This document shows, piece by piece, positions 18,389-30,899 of a stretch of DNA of 64,000 nucleotides. Numbering within the stretch: the stretch's first letter is position 1; every line of letters starts with the position of its first letter. The position numbers were made by a program, and so were the translations under genes. The notes beneath the pieces were generated by a model, which searched no databases, had not been told where the DNA came from, and was given only the letters and a program-made list of their open reading frames with translations. Location: NCBI GenBank assembly GCA_949152475.1, contig OX424568.1:24899667-24963666 (forward strand), written 5' to 3'. The DNA is from Terebella lapidaria (Eukaryota > Annelida > Polychaeta > Terebellida > Terebellidae).

Positions 18389-19772
18389 ATGCACGTATTC
18401 TTCATGTTGGCAGTTGTTTTAGCCTTTTCTCCAGTAAATTCCCGGCGAGAGGAGACAGTTACAGTTGACAATGGAGTTCACCAACTCGGCGACAATCGTA
18501 TCATCAACCAACCATATGTCTGTGAGTCAACGCGTGCCAGACAATCTTTCCCACACGAAAATGAAATCATTCGCATTCACAAGGAATATGAAAAGAGTTC
18601 CAGATCAGGTAGGGATAAAAGGTCATTGGACTTGACAGAAAGTGGACTGTATCTTGATGGATCGGCGAGGAAACAAATTTCAATCAGTCACGGATTGGGG
18701 AACATCAGCTCTGAGAGGTTACCAGCAAAGAACTTCACTGTTCTACTATGGGTCAAACCCGAAGGTGGTCAAAAACAAAATGCTACCATAATAGGTGAGT
18801 TTTCCTTCATTATAGCATAATCCGTCGCCTACCGGGGCCATTTTAAATATTTTGTCACATTTAATTTTGTCACATTCAAGTTTCCCCCCAGCAATTCCCC
18901 TCTTTCCGTCATTGTTTCTGTTATTGTGAATCCGCCATACAGGGTTGCAGGACATGTGTCATCCGGACTCCAAAAAAGGCTGGAAATTGGCAGTGTACCT
19001 CGATAGCGCTGATAGTAATTCCAAAGCAAAATTTTCCCTTGGAATCACAACTGATAGAGCCAAAACGGAAATTTTCTCGGTCTCCCCAACACCATTCGCC
19101 ATACACAAGTGGCACCACCTAGCTGCCACGTATGACGGGGTAAACGTTTTGTTGTACGTGAACGGAGCTCTAATGGCACGGGAACATCGTCAATCGGGCG
19201 ACCTCTTCCACGATGGAACAGCTGAATGCAAATATCTGCAAATAGGAGGTGGCCCGTCAACAGCTGGATTTCGTGGCATTGTTGATAGAGTGGTGCTTTA
19301 TAACCGTACGATGGAACACCGTGAAATATCTCAGGCGTCTAGGGGTAATAACATATCTTCATCTGGCGTAGTACTTGTTGAAAACCTGGAGGACCGTAGT
19401 GATCTATGGCTGGATGGAGGTAGAGAACATATTGACACACTACGCCCAGCCGTGCTGGACCACACCGAGGACGACCGAGGTCCCAAGCCACCTTCCTGTG
19501 GGAAGACGGTATGTGATGACCCGGAGGTGGTCATGTCTTATGTCCACAACTGGCAGCTTAGGGCTCCCAAGACACTCAACTACCGAGTCATCTTCCCGGC
19601 TGAAGATGACGGCTCGTTGCCACTCGTCTCAGAGGCACAGATCGAGCTCCAAGACGCCGAACTCAGGGCAGCCTTCAAGCGGTATAATATTAGCTGGCAG
19701 ATGGAGGTGGTGGCCATCAACGACAGCTGGCTACGGGGGCGCACTGTCCTGTATGGCTGCCAAACTGACAAG
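18389..19772 (+). CDS. Pappalysin exons 1-2: signal peptide and LamG-like domain
   Basis: ATG 18389 opens MHVFFMLAVVLAFSPVNSRR, a clear signal peptide. A dibasic site (RDKR, about residue 75) could be a propeptide cleavage site as in the family. The region from KNFTVLLWVKPEGG through KWHHLAATYDGVNVLLYVNG to GGPSTAGFRGIVDRVVLYNR is a concanavalin-like LamG fold. Exon 1 ends ATAG|GTGAGT and exon 2 begins after CATACAG (phase 1). Confidence 0.88.
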
Positions 19773-22700
19773 GTGGGTGTTCTTGCCATATATGAACCAA
19801 TATATCAAGTGCAAGTGATGTCCTCCCCAATACCAATACATAAATAGCCCAATAGTGCAACTCGTACAAGCTATTATGACAAATTTCTGCCACTGTGTCT
19901 GTTTAAGTCTGGAATTGTTTATATACATGCACAAGGATCCCATGTAGTGGGAGCAATAATAATGTGTTGTTGTTTGGAGGTAGGAGATGGGAACTGCCAC
20001 TTGGGGTGTAACCACTCGGCCACTGGCTTTGACGGCGGTGACTGTGACGAGTACATGACCAGTTGCAACAATGAACGATGCGGTAATGGTGTTTGCGAAT
20101 CTACCTGTAACAAGTTCTACCACGACTGGGACGGAGGAGACTGTTGCCTTGACAATGTGTCCGCGTGTATTGACCCCGGATCGACAAAGAAGAGGTATAT
20201 GTCCATGGCGGATTATCGCGAGACAGTAGGACTGGACAACAGTGATGCCGTCAACGTCCACTTCGCTCAGTGGGTCAACTCGGACACCATAGGTGTAGCC
20301 ACCTTTCCATGGACCAAGGACGTGCTTGGAGTTCATGGTATGTCTCGTATTGTCACTCTGTGGTCATGAACCGCCACTAGATCGGCCATAGATTTGTACT
20401 GAAACGTATCGCTGCACAATGTAACCGAACTAATTACTTATAAACTATAAAGCACGAAGGTGTCAACCTGTTACCAACCATTTTCAAATCAAATTTTGTA
20501 AATGCAATATTGTGATATGACCATAGGTGGTGTTGTGGTACGCCTGGATGCGTTTGGTACGACAGACAATTACCTGAACCTCGTGCACGAGCTAGGTCAC
20601 GTGCTCGGTCTGTGGCACGTGCATGTGGGCGTGTCTGAGATGGAGTGTAGTGACCCCTGTCGGGAGACAGCGGCAACCTTGACGCTTGGGGACCTGTGCG
20701 CTGACACAAACCCGACCCCTATCAATGCCAACTGCACGGACCCTGGGGGCCCAAGTGAGCACTGGACGGAGAGACTGGTTTGCGACAGGGAGTACTCAAA
20801 CACACCGTTTAAGAACTACATGGGGTACACAGGTTTGTGCCATTAGCGGGAGCGAAGAATGTCAGAAATACCTTGATATATTGCAAGTTAACTAAATTGA
20901 TATAATATATCTTCAGCAAAATATAGTTTCAGCACGGCTTAAAACACGCGAAAAGTACACAATGAGATTATGATGAAGACAACTGAAAACCGAAAGTCAA
21001 CATCACTTGGAAAAAGACAACAACTCACCGAATTAAAAAAAAAAAACCCTCAATAGTGATATACCACATAGTGAATATGTTAGATCCTGGGTTAAACTGG
21101 CAACATTGTCGACTCTACACAGGTACCGGCTGTGCAGACCACTTCAGCAAACAACAAGTGGCTCGCATGCACTGCTACATTGACCACCAGTACCAGACCT
21201 GGACAGAGAGAGGAGCGCCCGCCCCGGTCCCCACCAAACCTCAGGTACGGTCCCTACTGAAACCCAGTTACGATTCTAACAAAGGCCCCAAGTACAATTA
21301 CAACAACCCCCAGGCACGATCCCCAAAAAACAATGGTCCCCATCATACCCCAGGTACGATACCCACGAAAATCCCAGGTTCGTACCCACCAAATCCCAGA
21401 TTCTGTCGCAATACTACATGGATTTTTGCTTGAGGAGTTTCTTTGGTTGTGCTGATGGTGATCCATATATTCCCTCATAAAATCCCGCATGCGACCCACC
21501 AACTTCTTCATTCGAGGCGTAAGTTCTATTGAGGTCATCTTCAGGTTAGATGAAAATGCGTGTGTGGTGTAGGTGAGCGGTGCCGCTGAGGGCTCGGTGA
21601 CTCTGATGTGGGACCCGCCTGTGGGTCTGGGGCACGTCCCGGGGGACACGTGTGCCCAGTGCATGTCTGACCGCTCCCTACTGCGGTACGGACACGAGGC
21701 CTCGTCACCTACAGACACCGGACTCCATGGCTTCCAGCCCTCCGAGGCCACAGGTAGATACACAATTTACACGGGCACCTCTCAAAAGAAGGTTTTATCT
21801 TTTGGAATATTGACGCCTTTTTCCAATCTGGTCTAAAGAATTTTAATTCTTGATCAATAGTTGTTGGGATGTTGTTGGAATAATACCCTGCCCAGACTAA
21901 TTAGATATATTACTGTCAGATAACAGATCACAAATCATGCCATATTGACAGGTCGACCAGATGCGGCCTCATGTCATTCCATCTTCACGGTGAATGCCTG
22001 GACACCTTACTCTCAGTCAGGTCCCTGTCAGCCAGACCAGTGCCACATCACCATCTCTCTCGAGGATCCCGTCATCGGTCATAGGTTCTTTCGCTTTACT
22101 CTAGTGTGAAATGTCATTTATATGTTATGAAAAGCAACATTGTTGGTATCATTGAATTTTTGTTGACGGAAATGCAGTTTCTAGGCACTATGGTGAAGCA
22201 GTACGCAGTACGTCAGAATTTGTCTTGCAGATTGTACGTTTGGTTCGCATATATTATGCCTGGTGCGGTGCAGGAGATATCCCTGATTTACTTGGGCGGC
22301 GGTACGCACTCGCTGTCCCCTGTACACGCACTGTGTGACGAGCCATACACTGTACATCTTGCAGGACATAAACAGCCCATCACTCACGTAAGTTGTACTG
22401 ACTGGATGACATGCCTTAGTGAGTGTCTGTCAACCACTTGTGCACCCTCGTGCCATCGGCCCCCATGAAACTGAATCTTGTTGGTTCAGATTATCAATCT
22501 ATCGGATGCTATGTGCTCAAACTTAAGTGATCTGAGACGTCAGTGATAATAACGATTCTATTATGTCGTCTCATTTTGTAAGGTATAATATTCAAATCAT
22601 ACCCTGCAAATTGAACAGCAAGGCATTAAAAAATTGTCTATTGCATTCAGGTGAAAATTGTGGGTAACACAGCATCGTTCGCTGTTGATGCGCTCGCAGT

Positions 22701-25700
22701 TCAGTCTGGACCAGATAGTGAAGTGTGCAGGAGGTGTCCTGGTGCAAAATACCTTCTTTACAGGGACCCAGCTTTCATTGATGGAGAGGGCCGCATGACC
22801 GACAGCATCGCTACAGAAGGGAACACGTTCACTGACACGTCCGTACAGAGTTCAGTATATTTGAGAAGTGGACAATAAAATTCACATATGACGCACACAT
22901 ATTGGATAAATTGTTCCATTCTTACACAGTGTCGACAAGAATTCGACCTATGAGTACAGAGTTTCTGTCATCCGCGGATTAATGCGAAGTCGCCAGTCGC
23001 CTTCTTTGTTTTATATCAGTGGCGACCCTTTCTGTGGAAACGGGATAACTGACAGGTGATTAGATGGCTTCCAATACGACTTTCTATATGAAAAATAACA
23101 TACCATCAAAGTCCGTAGGATTAGATAGGATGAGTATCGTTCGTATTCACGTTCGTGTTCATGTGTGTCCTTGAACCAACAATGCATCTCCCATGTTATC
23201 GTCAGTGATACGGGCGAAGAATGTGATGACGCTAACTTTCGGGACGATGACGGCTGTAGCTCCGCCTGTAGACTGCAAGAAAGCTGCACTTGCCAGGGTA
23301 ATCGACCTCTTCTGAGAGTTTCTTCTCGGTCAGATGATAAATTAGTATTGGCTATGTATTCTGGATAAATCTTCTTGTTCAATATATTGGTGGTACTGCT
23401 CACAGGTTCTCCAAGTACCTGTACATGCTCTGTCGGGGGAAAGAGTCTCTGCAATGATTCCCGGGATGACAGTACTCCAGCCTGTCTGGACCGACCTAAG
23501 TCCGGATTCTCCACCACTTGGGGGGTTTCAGCCAGTGCAGGGCCCGGACGAGTCCATTACTTGTCTGCTGGAGGGTGCACGCCTGATGTCGTCGCTGGAC
23601 CACCAACCATCGGTGATGATGTAAGTATTAACGAGAATGATCGACAAAACACGAACAAATGTACCATAATATACAACAGTTGCAAATTTCATGATGTTTA
23701 TGGTTTACAGTTTTGCAATGCCGTGTATGATCCTACGTTGGCATGGCGGCCACAGTGTCTTGACAGTTACTATGGGGCCACAAGTCATACGAGGTACTGG
23801 CTCCGGGTAAGTTCCGCGAATGCAAAAAGATTCGGATGCATGTTCTCCTGGGTGGGCATGCAAGGTATGTCAGCGTATTAAATGCAAACGAAGTAAATGT
23901 TGTCTATAGTATATATTGTGGAAAAGTATGGGGGTTGCAATGTTGCAGTGTCAGAAATAGTTTTGCCTGTGAAAAGTCCCAAACAACAAATGAGCAAAAT
24001 TATAAGATTTTTAGAAATATTTTGAATAACATTTGTCAGCAGTTCAGGATTTTCAGGATTCTCTTGTGCAATATAGAGAAAATTCATTTTCTGAAGCCAA
24101 CAAAGACATGTACGCATGAAGTCACATATATTTTGTATATAGATTATGAAATCAACATTGGAGGCACATTGCCAAGTGTGAGGCTACAACAGGCCTTGTG
24201 ATCGATTCAAGAGCTGCGCGCCTCGCTTATGAGTTATCAATTCATCAATTACATTATTTTCTTTTGTTTCCTGTCATTACCAGCGTGTTCAACGAACGTA
24301 TGATTATTTCCTGCAGATTTGCATAGATACCCCAAATATCTCCAACCTTTTCCTATAGCTTGCACTGGTAGAATATTCTCTCCAGCATTAATCATGCTAT
24401 ACAAAGTCTCCTGATCTGTCGTCATAATGATTTCATCATAAGCCAATTGATGCACATACTTCATGTAGTGCTCTGTCCATGTATTCATAAGCGTGACATT
24501 GGCAAGGAAGGCACCTCCAGCCAACCAGCAGCCTCCTCTAATCAACACCTCCCAGGGAGTCCGCTCTATATCCCTGGGCCTAGCTTCAGAATAGGCCACT
24601 TCACTTATATTATACCTCCTAGGAACTGCTAGCCAGAAATTTGAACAGTTCCCTTCAGCCATTTCACCAATCATGCCTACATAATAACCAATATCAAGCC
24701 ATATTATGTAGCGTGTACAAAACCAGTTTTCCACTGTTACACTATGAACTACTTCATACTTAGCATGCTGTACAGCACTATACTCCAGAACATCCAAGTC
24801 TCTATGGCGACCAATCAAGGGTGATCGATCAATTCTTGTCCGGATCGTATCTATTAAGCTGAATGCCCACATGTCGGTATAGTTCAGGACTAGTACTCTG
24901 GTCTTGGACCATCCTAAGTGACGTCGGAGACTTCTGAAGTACTTGGCGTCTTCTGCTCTGTTGAAGTATGCTACGACAGGGTTGAGAATCAGCTTGTAAG
25001 GAGTCATCCATTTGAAGTAAATGTCAGTGTTGCGATAGGATTTGGCCTTGGGAATTTTTTCTCGCAGACGAAAAAACGCTGTGACGATGGTGATGTCATC
25101 AGAGAGATGTTCACATTCTCGTGCAGTAGCAAGACGTCCATAGCCCCTTATGTGAGCCTGTCAATTAAAACCCATTGCCAAGCATCATAACAACGACCTT
25201 CCTGACATGTGTAACATATTGTACGGAAAGACTCTGAACAATGACTAATATCTTACTTATTATCAACTTTACGGCTTAGGAATCAATTGTGCACATATGG
25301 AAATAAACATGGAAACAATACGCAAGTATATAGAATCCGAGCAAACAAAACCAAATCCATTATCCAATCTCAAAGTCCGGTGTCAGGCAAACTCGAGAAA
25401 ATTTTAAGGAACTTCATGCACCCCCATATATGGCCATAAAGGGGTGAAATCAGGTGTTCCGGAAAGAGTGAGCATTTCCTGCCCCACATGTGGCACCCGT
25501 CATGAAATCCAATACATTAACATGCAAACAGGTCTTGTTGCATATTTGTGACAGATTTTGTGTACTTATCAACCAGATCGTGATGACGTCCATAGAATTT
25601 CTTGAAAGCAGCTATTAGTCTTGGTAAAATATACCCTTATCGCAGCAGTTTAGAGGCTAGCTGGGAGCTTCGGTGAAGTTTTCCACAGTGGCGTCTTCTG

Positions 25701-28700
25701 GCGTAGAAAATGATATATGCGTGGAAATGATATATGCTGTAAATTCTAATGACCTTGAATTTGACCTTTGACTTCATTTTCAATGTCAAAGCAAAAAATT
25801 CTAATATCTCAGTTATTATCAACTTTACAGCTCAGGAATCAATTGTGCAGATATATGATATACCAAAGAAATGATATACCAATTAAGCTGAACATTCTCA
25901 TAACCCTGAACTTGATCTTTGACCTAATTTTCAAGGTCAGAGCACTAAATTGCTAATGTCTTGGCTATTATCGGCCTTACAGCTCCAGAATCAAATTTGG
26001 CTTTTCAGGAAATGATATGTACCGAATATTTTGATGACCTTTAATTTGACCTTTGACTTCATTTTCAAGGTCACAGGAAAAAAATTGCTGATATCTCTCT
26101 CATTATTGAATTTACAGCGTAACACTCAATTGTGGCTATAGAGGACATGAAATATACTAAATATTCTCGTGACCTTGAGTTTGACAAAATGGCTAAAATA
26201 TAAAACATATATTGTCCGGTAACCTTTCTTAGCCCTTGGGCTATAATTTTTATGGTCGTGATCATACGGTGTATTGCTATAGGGCACCATTAAGGGATAC
26301 TTCGAGTCTGTTTGGATATATCGGTACGATCGCTTGCTTAACTGACTAACGAGTGTGTATGAGAGAGTAACTGCGCTTTCGACCCCGTCATCCGTTATTG
26401 TCCAGAACGAAACATTGAAATCGAATTTGAGTCAGCCTTTAGGATAAACCCATAACATAACACACTACACTCCGTAACACTCACGGTCATCTGTGATAGG
26501 TTCTGGATGACGAAAGTTTTCATTTGACTTTTGTAACAGATAATCAAACCAACTTACGATAGGGTGAGATGTAATATAGTAGACTATGAGAAAACCCGAC
26601 ATTGCGAGCATTACGACAATCCGAAGGATCCCTTTGGTGCTGATCTCCATTTTACACACAAGTCAACCTTCTTCCACAAGATTCTCCGCAAAGTCCGTGA
26701 TGCACGCAACTCATCCAGTGTTATTGGCAATGATGGATCGTACTAATATGCATTGTTTCTTATGACGGGGTTGTTGATTTTCATAGTATTTATCACAGAT
26801 AATTATCACAGTCGATTTGCTAGCTGTGTATGTGTTTTATTAATATGCAAACAATTGCAGACACATGGTGCCCTGCATTATTTAGTTATATTTGCTGCTG
26901 CATAATGTCAAGCTTTACTTTTTGTTAGGTAATTTCTGAAATAAAAGGGAGGGGTATCGATTGAATACATTCGATGCTTTTAGTGACCAACATATAATTG
27001 TATGCGCCCTTTGTGTCTCACATAAAAAGCTTGAAATACTGACATGGAATGAAGAATATATGTTTGTTTTTAACAGAATGACTGTGTAGTGACGTGTGGC
27101 TTTTCTTGGTTGCTAATTTCACAGGTGCACTTTCCGACAAGCCGTGTTACGTCATCAGTTATCGTGTACACATCAATGGCTGGTCTTTCAAACACGGATA
27201 TACGGGAGGAAATTGTTACCTACCATCTGATTTCCGACACGGGCATAACACACTTCACCAAAGATAGCAGTATGGCTCTCACGTGTAAAGTTGTGTCTTA
27301 TGTATTGGGAGTCGCACACGACTTGTCCAAGCCATTGGCAACAATTTCGGGCACGTATTAACAGCATTGCTGATCAATATGGTGGTACTTGTCTATACCT
27401 AGCAGACGTGTGTGACAAATGAAATACAAAAATCGAATCAATACAAACCCTTGTAGCGTTATTGCCCATGTCTTGTATCAATAGCCAGTATCTTTACAGA
27501 TGTTCTACTGGAGTACTGGTCGCCATTCCTGGACATACACGCAGTGGGCCTGCGCACAGCTGATTGGCTGAGACAGGTCACGTGTCCTGGGGGTTATTAT
27601 GATGAAAACATGGACACATGTCTAGCGGAGGATGATTTGTGTTTGAGTGTTCCCTGCACCAAGCCCCGGATCAAACACGCTGTTCTCCACTGTAGGGAGT
27701 CCAGGGGTGGAAGTGTATGTGATGTCGAATGCAAGCAAGGGTAAACCTCCTACGGCTTATTTTTATCACACCATACATGTATCAATATAATTGACATGTA
27801 TGGGCCTACATAGCTATCACATGCTGCTTCCAAGTGTCATTCGTTGTGAATCTTACTTCCCTTCACAGTTACGTGCAAGACGGTTTGGACCGTACACTTC
27901 GTTGCCATAACAACACGTGGCAGGGGCAGGTGAGGTGTGTCACTGTCAATTGTGGACTTGCACAAATACCATATGCTAGACTGGACTGCCCAGATGGAAC
28001 AACTTTCGGTGCCAAGTGTAAATTCGACTGCGTGCACCCAGCTAGAAAACGAGGTTAATGCACATAATATTTAAAAGTCAAATTAACTGCAGTGCATTGC
28101 AATTTTATCAATGAACAAATATATTTTACACACTCTGATGACTGACATCCCCGATGACGCCAGCGTGTATAATAATCTTCGGTCAATCTTCGTCACTTTC
28201 CCAAACATATTCCATTTCATGTTTTTATTGGCATCATCAAAATCTTGACATATCGACATATTAATAGGTTGACAATAGTTCCCATGTGTCGACCGTGTGT
28301 TCTGCAGGTGGTAATGTGATCGTGTGTGGTGCTGATGGACTGTGGTCGTTGCCAGAGGGGTACTGTCGTGTGTTCTGTGACCCACTCACCAGGGTCAAAA
28401 ACGCCTCTGTGACATCACGGGAATGCACCAATGGCGTGCAAGATCTGTTCACACAATGTGCTCTCGAGTGTGACCGCGGATTCCAAGTTCGAGGGCAGAA
28501 CGACATGGCGTAAGTATAAATAGGCATCCAATGGCTTGGATCATCTCATTTTCGTCTAAGCAATATCGCCAGTGCAACGCCCTGCCATCTTTCAGGCGGA
28601 GTTACACTCTGACATGCACTTCCTCTGGCGAATGGACGGGGCCAGGCTGTGAGCGAGTCACGTGTCCTACACCCCCGGATGTGTACGCCGGCTCCTATTC

Positions 28701-30768
28701 GTGCTCGAACTCGTATCACGCCGCCAGCACATGCAACATCAAGTGCCCGGATTCTACTTCGGTTTGGATGGTTTCTATAAACGCAGTTTCTGCTCGTTAA
28801 CTTTTGAATGTGATAGGCTTATATAGACTGTCCACATATAGTGTGATATGTTGTGTTGGCGTTGTGAGAGTATTTGAATGAAAAGTCCAGATTTACATCC
28901 AAAGATATTAAATTGAGGATATATCTGTTGTTACCTTGGATACGTGATCCGTTAGGATGTGGCCCCAATGCGGTGTGACAAACGGGGAAAGTGGAGTCGA
29001 CCTTGGGTGGATTGTGACCTCGGGGTTCGTACGTGTCCGGACATCACCCAGCACGGGACAGTATCTGGGGTCAGCGGCCAGTGTCTCAACTATACCTCAG
29101 GTAGTTAAAATCTTACACAATATTTATAATTCAATCGATATGGTATGTCGTGAAAATATCACAAATAAATGAGTGGGAGATCAGGTTCTCCGGAAGAGTG
29201 AGCATATCTTGTGAATTTATTCTCATAAGCTGTGAATTATTCATTTAGAATTCACTTCTCTGGTGATCAGCGCATTTAATGGATGGAAGATACCTTGATG
29301 CCACACCGAAACTATTTGTTATAATATTTTGTGTTGTAGGCTTTGAATGTGAAGTGTCCTGTGTTCAGCCCCGGTATGACGTCATGTGGACGCGGACGGA
29401 CGTGTCTGAAATCCCGCCCGTGGTCCAGACGTCCGTTACCTGTACACTGCAGGGAGAGTGGTACCCTTCCCTCGAACAACTCAGTTGTCAACCGCCCTGT
29501 AACTCCGTAAGTATTTGGGATTTGAATCACTGTCCATTCTGAATTACACCACACCTGATAGGTGATCTAGGTATTTTTTTCATTGATGCACCACGTGTGC
29601 ATTGTTAAACTACTTACGACTTCATAAATATTCCAGTTGTTCGAGTTAGGTTCGCACGGGAGCCCACAGGTGACTATGGTGACATGCACAGAAAAAAAAT
29701 TTTGGTGTTTTTTTCTGGAGAAAATTCAGCACGCTCCCTCGTACTTGGAAGCATTCAGGATTCCACATTCGCATCTGGAAACATTCGAGGTTACAACGTC
29801 CGCACGAGCAAACAGTAACGGTTATTGCATTCCACGTATGAGTGTCATTCAAAAATGTTTGATAATTAAATTGATACGTACATTCATACCACTGAGTCGG
29901 TGTCACTTCTGGTGGACGTTGAATCTGTCCCCGAGGATACCATCAACTCTTGGCTTGTGAATAGGTACTTATGCACTTGTCATACATCTATTCCATGGAG
30001 TTTATTTCGGATTTCTCAATTATTTGTCATGGGTTGTTGGGATGTTGCAAATTACTCGTATCAGGTGTACAGTAAAAACAGCTACATTTCACACACTGTC
30101 TGCCCCCTATGACGCCAGTGTGTGTTAGGGTCGGCTAATTGGTTGGGCTTTGTTTTTATTCCAAAATGTTGTATTTTACCTTTGTTATTGGCATCATCAA
30201 AATCTAGTGGTATTTGTGGTAATAGAGCTATTACGTTCAAACGTGGAAGCAATAAATTCCTCCACAAGAATGAGAAAGTCTATGATCTTTTCACGTGAAA
30301 GCTTTAAAGGTCTCTACATGCGAACGTCGTAGATTTGAACATACGCATGTCTCCTATGGGCTTCCATATGGTAACGTTGGATTGGTTTGTAACGTTGGAA
30401 ATGTTAAGTGTTTGGCAATGCTTTCATTTCCATGCGTGTAGTACATGTATATACATTATAATGTGTAGGCTTTGCATGTACTATCACAGTTTTGGTATGT
30501 TTGGCAGTACTTTATGGGGGACGGTTTCTGTGATGCCGACAATAACCAGGCTCGATGTGGCTGGGATGGTGGCGACTGTTGTTTGTCCACATCCATCTCC
30601 GGTCGGGTCCTTGGATGTGGCCCCCCTTGCGACTGCAAAGATCCTTTGGCAACGGAAAATCGGTCGCCCAGCAACCGCGTGCGCAGGCATTATAAGAGCA
30701 GGCTGTACCGCAGCAAAGGTCGACGGAAGAATAGAAGATTGTTACATAAAACACATTTAGGACGGTGA
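18389..30768 (+). CDS. Pappalysin (PAPP-A-like) metalloprotease gene, about 21 coding exons
   Basis: A secreted zinc metalloprotease; vertebrate pappalysins cleave IGF-binding proteins. Exons by splice signs: 18389-18794, 18943-19772, 19980-20337, 20527-20832, 21123-21244, 21573-21753, 21952-22084, 22231-22387, 22651-22838, 22930-23055, 23206-23297, 23406-23620, 23711-23806, 27125-27350, 27500-27740, 27869-28053, 28308-28509, 28596-28761, 28956-29100, 29340-29506, 30508-30768. Phases agree at every junction except that exon 14 needs a GC donor. The sum is about 1600 residues, close to the vertebrate length. Domain order: signal peptide, LamG-like, two Lin12/Notch repeats, HEXXHXXGXXH protease, Cys-rich middle, several sushi modules, last Notch repeat. 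No stop interrupts the assembled frame. Exon 13-14 is split by a 3.3-kb intron holding another gene. Confidence 0.9.
19980..21244 (+). CDS. Pappalysin exons 3-5: Lin12/Notch repeats and catalytic core
   Basis: Exon 3 has two Cys-rich repeats each with a DGGDC signature (TGFDGGDCDEY, DWDGGDCCLD), which bind calcium in the family. Exon 4 has the extended zinc site HELGHVLGLWH (about 20587-20619), three His ligands plus the general-base Glu. Its 3' end has the Met-turn region NYMGYTG, completed in exon 5 (CADHFSKQQVARMHCYIDHQ). All motifs expected of an active pappalysin are present. Confidence 0.92.
21573..23806 (+). CDS. Pappalysin exons 6-13: middle Cys-rich region with third Notch-like motif
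   Basis: Eight short exons with matching phases. Exon 8 starts within LYVWFAYIMPGAVQEISLIY after TGTCTTGCAG. Exons 10-11 give CGNGITDR..GEECDDANFRDDDGC, the acidic DDG-type calcium-binding repeat that precedes the third Notch repeat in pappalysins. Exon 13 ends YWLR|GTAAGT at 23806. Introns are short (90-350 bp) until intron 13. Confidence 0.82.
24249..26659 (-). CDS. HtrL/YibB-like glycosyltransferase-type gene nested in pappalysin intron 13
   Basis: Two exons on the minus strand: exon 1 26659-26558 (MCKMEIST, then the transmembrane run LRIVVMLAMSGFLIVYYI) and exon 2 25157-24249. The donor is CCTATC|GTAAGT, the acceptor TTGACAG|GCTCAC, phase 0. The joined protein is about 337 residues: a short cytoplasmic tail, one signal-anchor helix and a luminal domain with DITIVTAFFRLR, NTDIYFKWMTPYKLILNPVV, IIWLDIGYYVG and TTDQETLYSM. 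This matches the HtrL_YibB family, predicted GT-A-like enzymes of unknown acceptor. It is a type II Golgi-type topology. The frame is intact. A close paralog lies at 32438-33590. Confidence 0.78.
25735..26190 (+). repeat. Tandem repeat, about 150 bp unit, about three copies
   Basis: 'gaccttgaatttgacctttgacttcattttcaatgtc'-type segments recur at about 25752, 25905, 26036 and 26170, each followed by 'aatatctcagttattatcaactttacag'-like sequence. A single copy lies at about 25240-25290, and an inverted set at 59050-59290. It fills the intron of the nested HtrL gene. Confidence 0.7.
27125..29506 (+). CDS. Pappalysin exons 14-20: beta-rich domain and sushi (CCP) modules
   Basis: Exon 14 starts after TTTCACAG. 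No GT donor at its end keeps the frame; a GC donor (TCGG|GCACGT, 27351) does. Exons 15-20 contain repeated Cys-..-Cys sushi patterns, for example CTKPRIKHAVLHC..VCDVECKQG, CGLAQIPYARLDCPDGTTFG and CPTPPDVYAGSYSCSNSY. In vertebrate pappalysins these modules bind cell-surface glycosaminoglycan. Confidence 0.82.
30508..30768 (+). CDS. Pappalysin last exon: C-terminal Notch repeat and basic tail
   Basis: The exon begins after TTTGGCAG and reads YFMGDGFCDADNNQARCGWD then GGDCC, the last Lin12/Notch repeat. The final 30 residues are strongly basic (HYKSRLYRSKGRRKNRRLL). TGA is at 30766-30768. It joins exon 20 in phase 0. Confidence 0.88.
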   Translation, partial: YFMGDGFCDADNNQARCGWDGGDCCLSTSISGRVLGCGPPCDCKDPLATENRSPSNRVRRHYKSRLYRSKGRRKNRRLLHKTHLGR

Positions 30769-30831
30769 AACATTGCCATGGTGTGGGCTCGATGAAAAAA
30801 ATCATCCCCAATGTTTCTTAGTTCACGAGTG

Positions 30832-30894
30832 AATAAACTGATTACTCATAAAAATGTTGTTCGCTTAACATGCTTAATGGTGTGGATAAATAAA
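30832..30894 (+). terminator. Polyadenylation signals of the pappalysin gene
   Basis: Two AATAAA hexamers, at 30832-30837 and 30889-30894, lie 64 and 121 bp after the stop codon. Confidence 0.6.
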
Positions 30895-30899
30895 CATTT

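Noticed and set aside
24447-25190. Plus-strand ORFs across the nested HtrL-like gene
   Set aside because: Shadows of the minus-strand coding exon.
29637-29960. Extra pappalysin exon in the last intron
   Set aside because: Exon 20 joins the last exon in phase and in the family order without it; the frame shows no Cys pattern.
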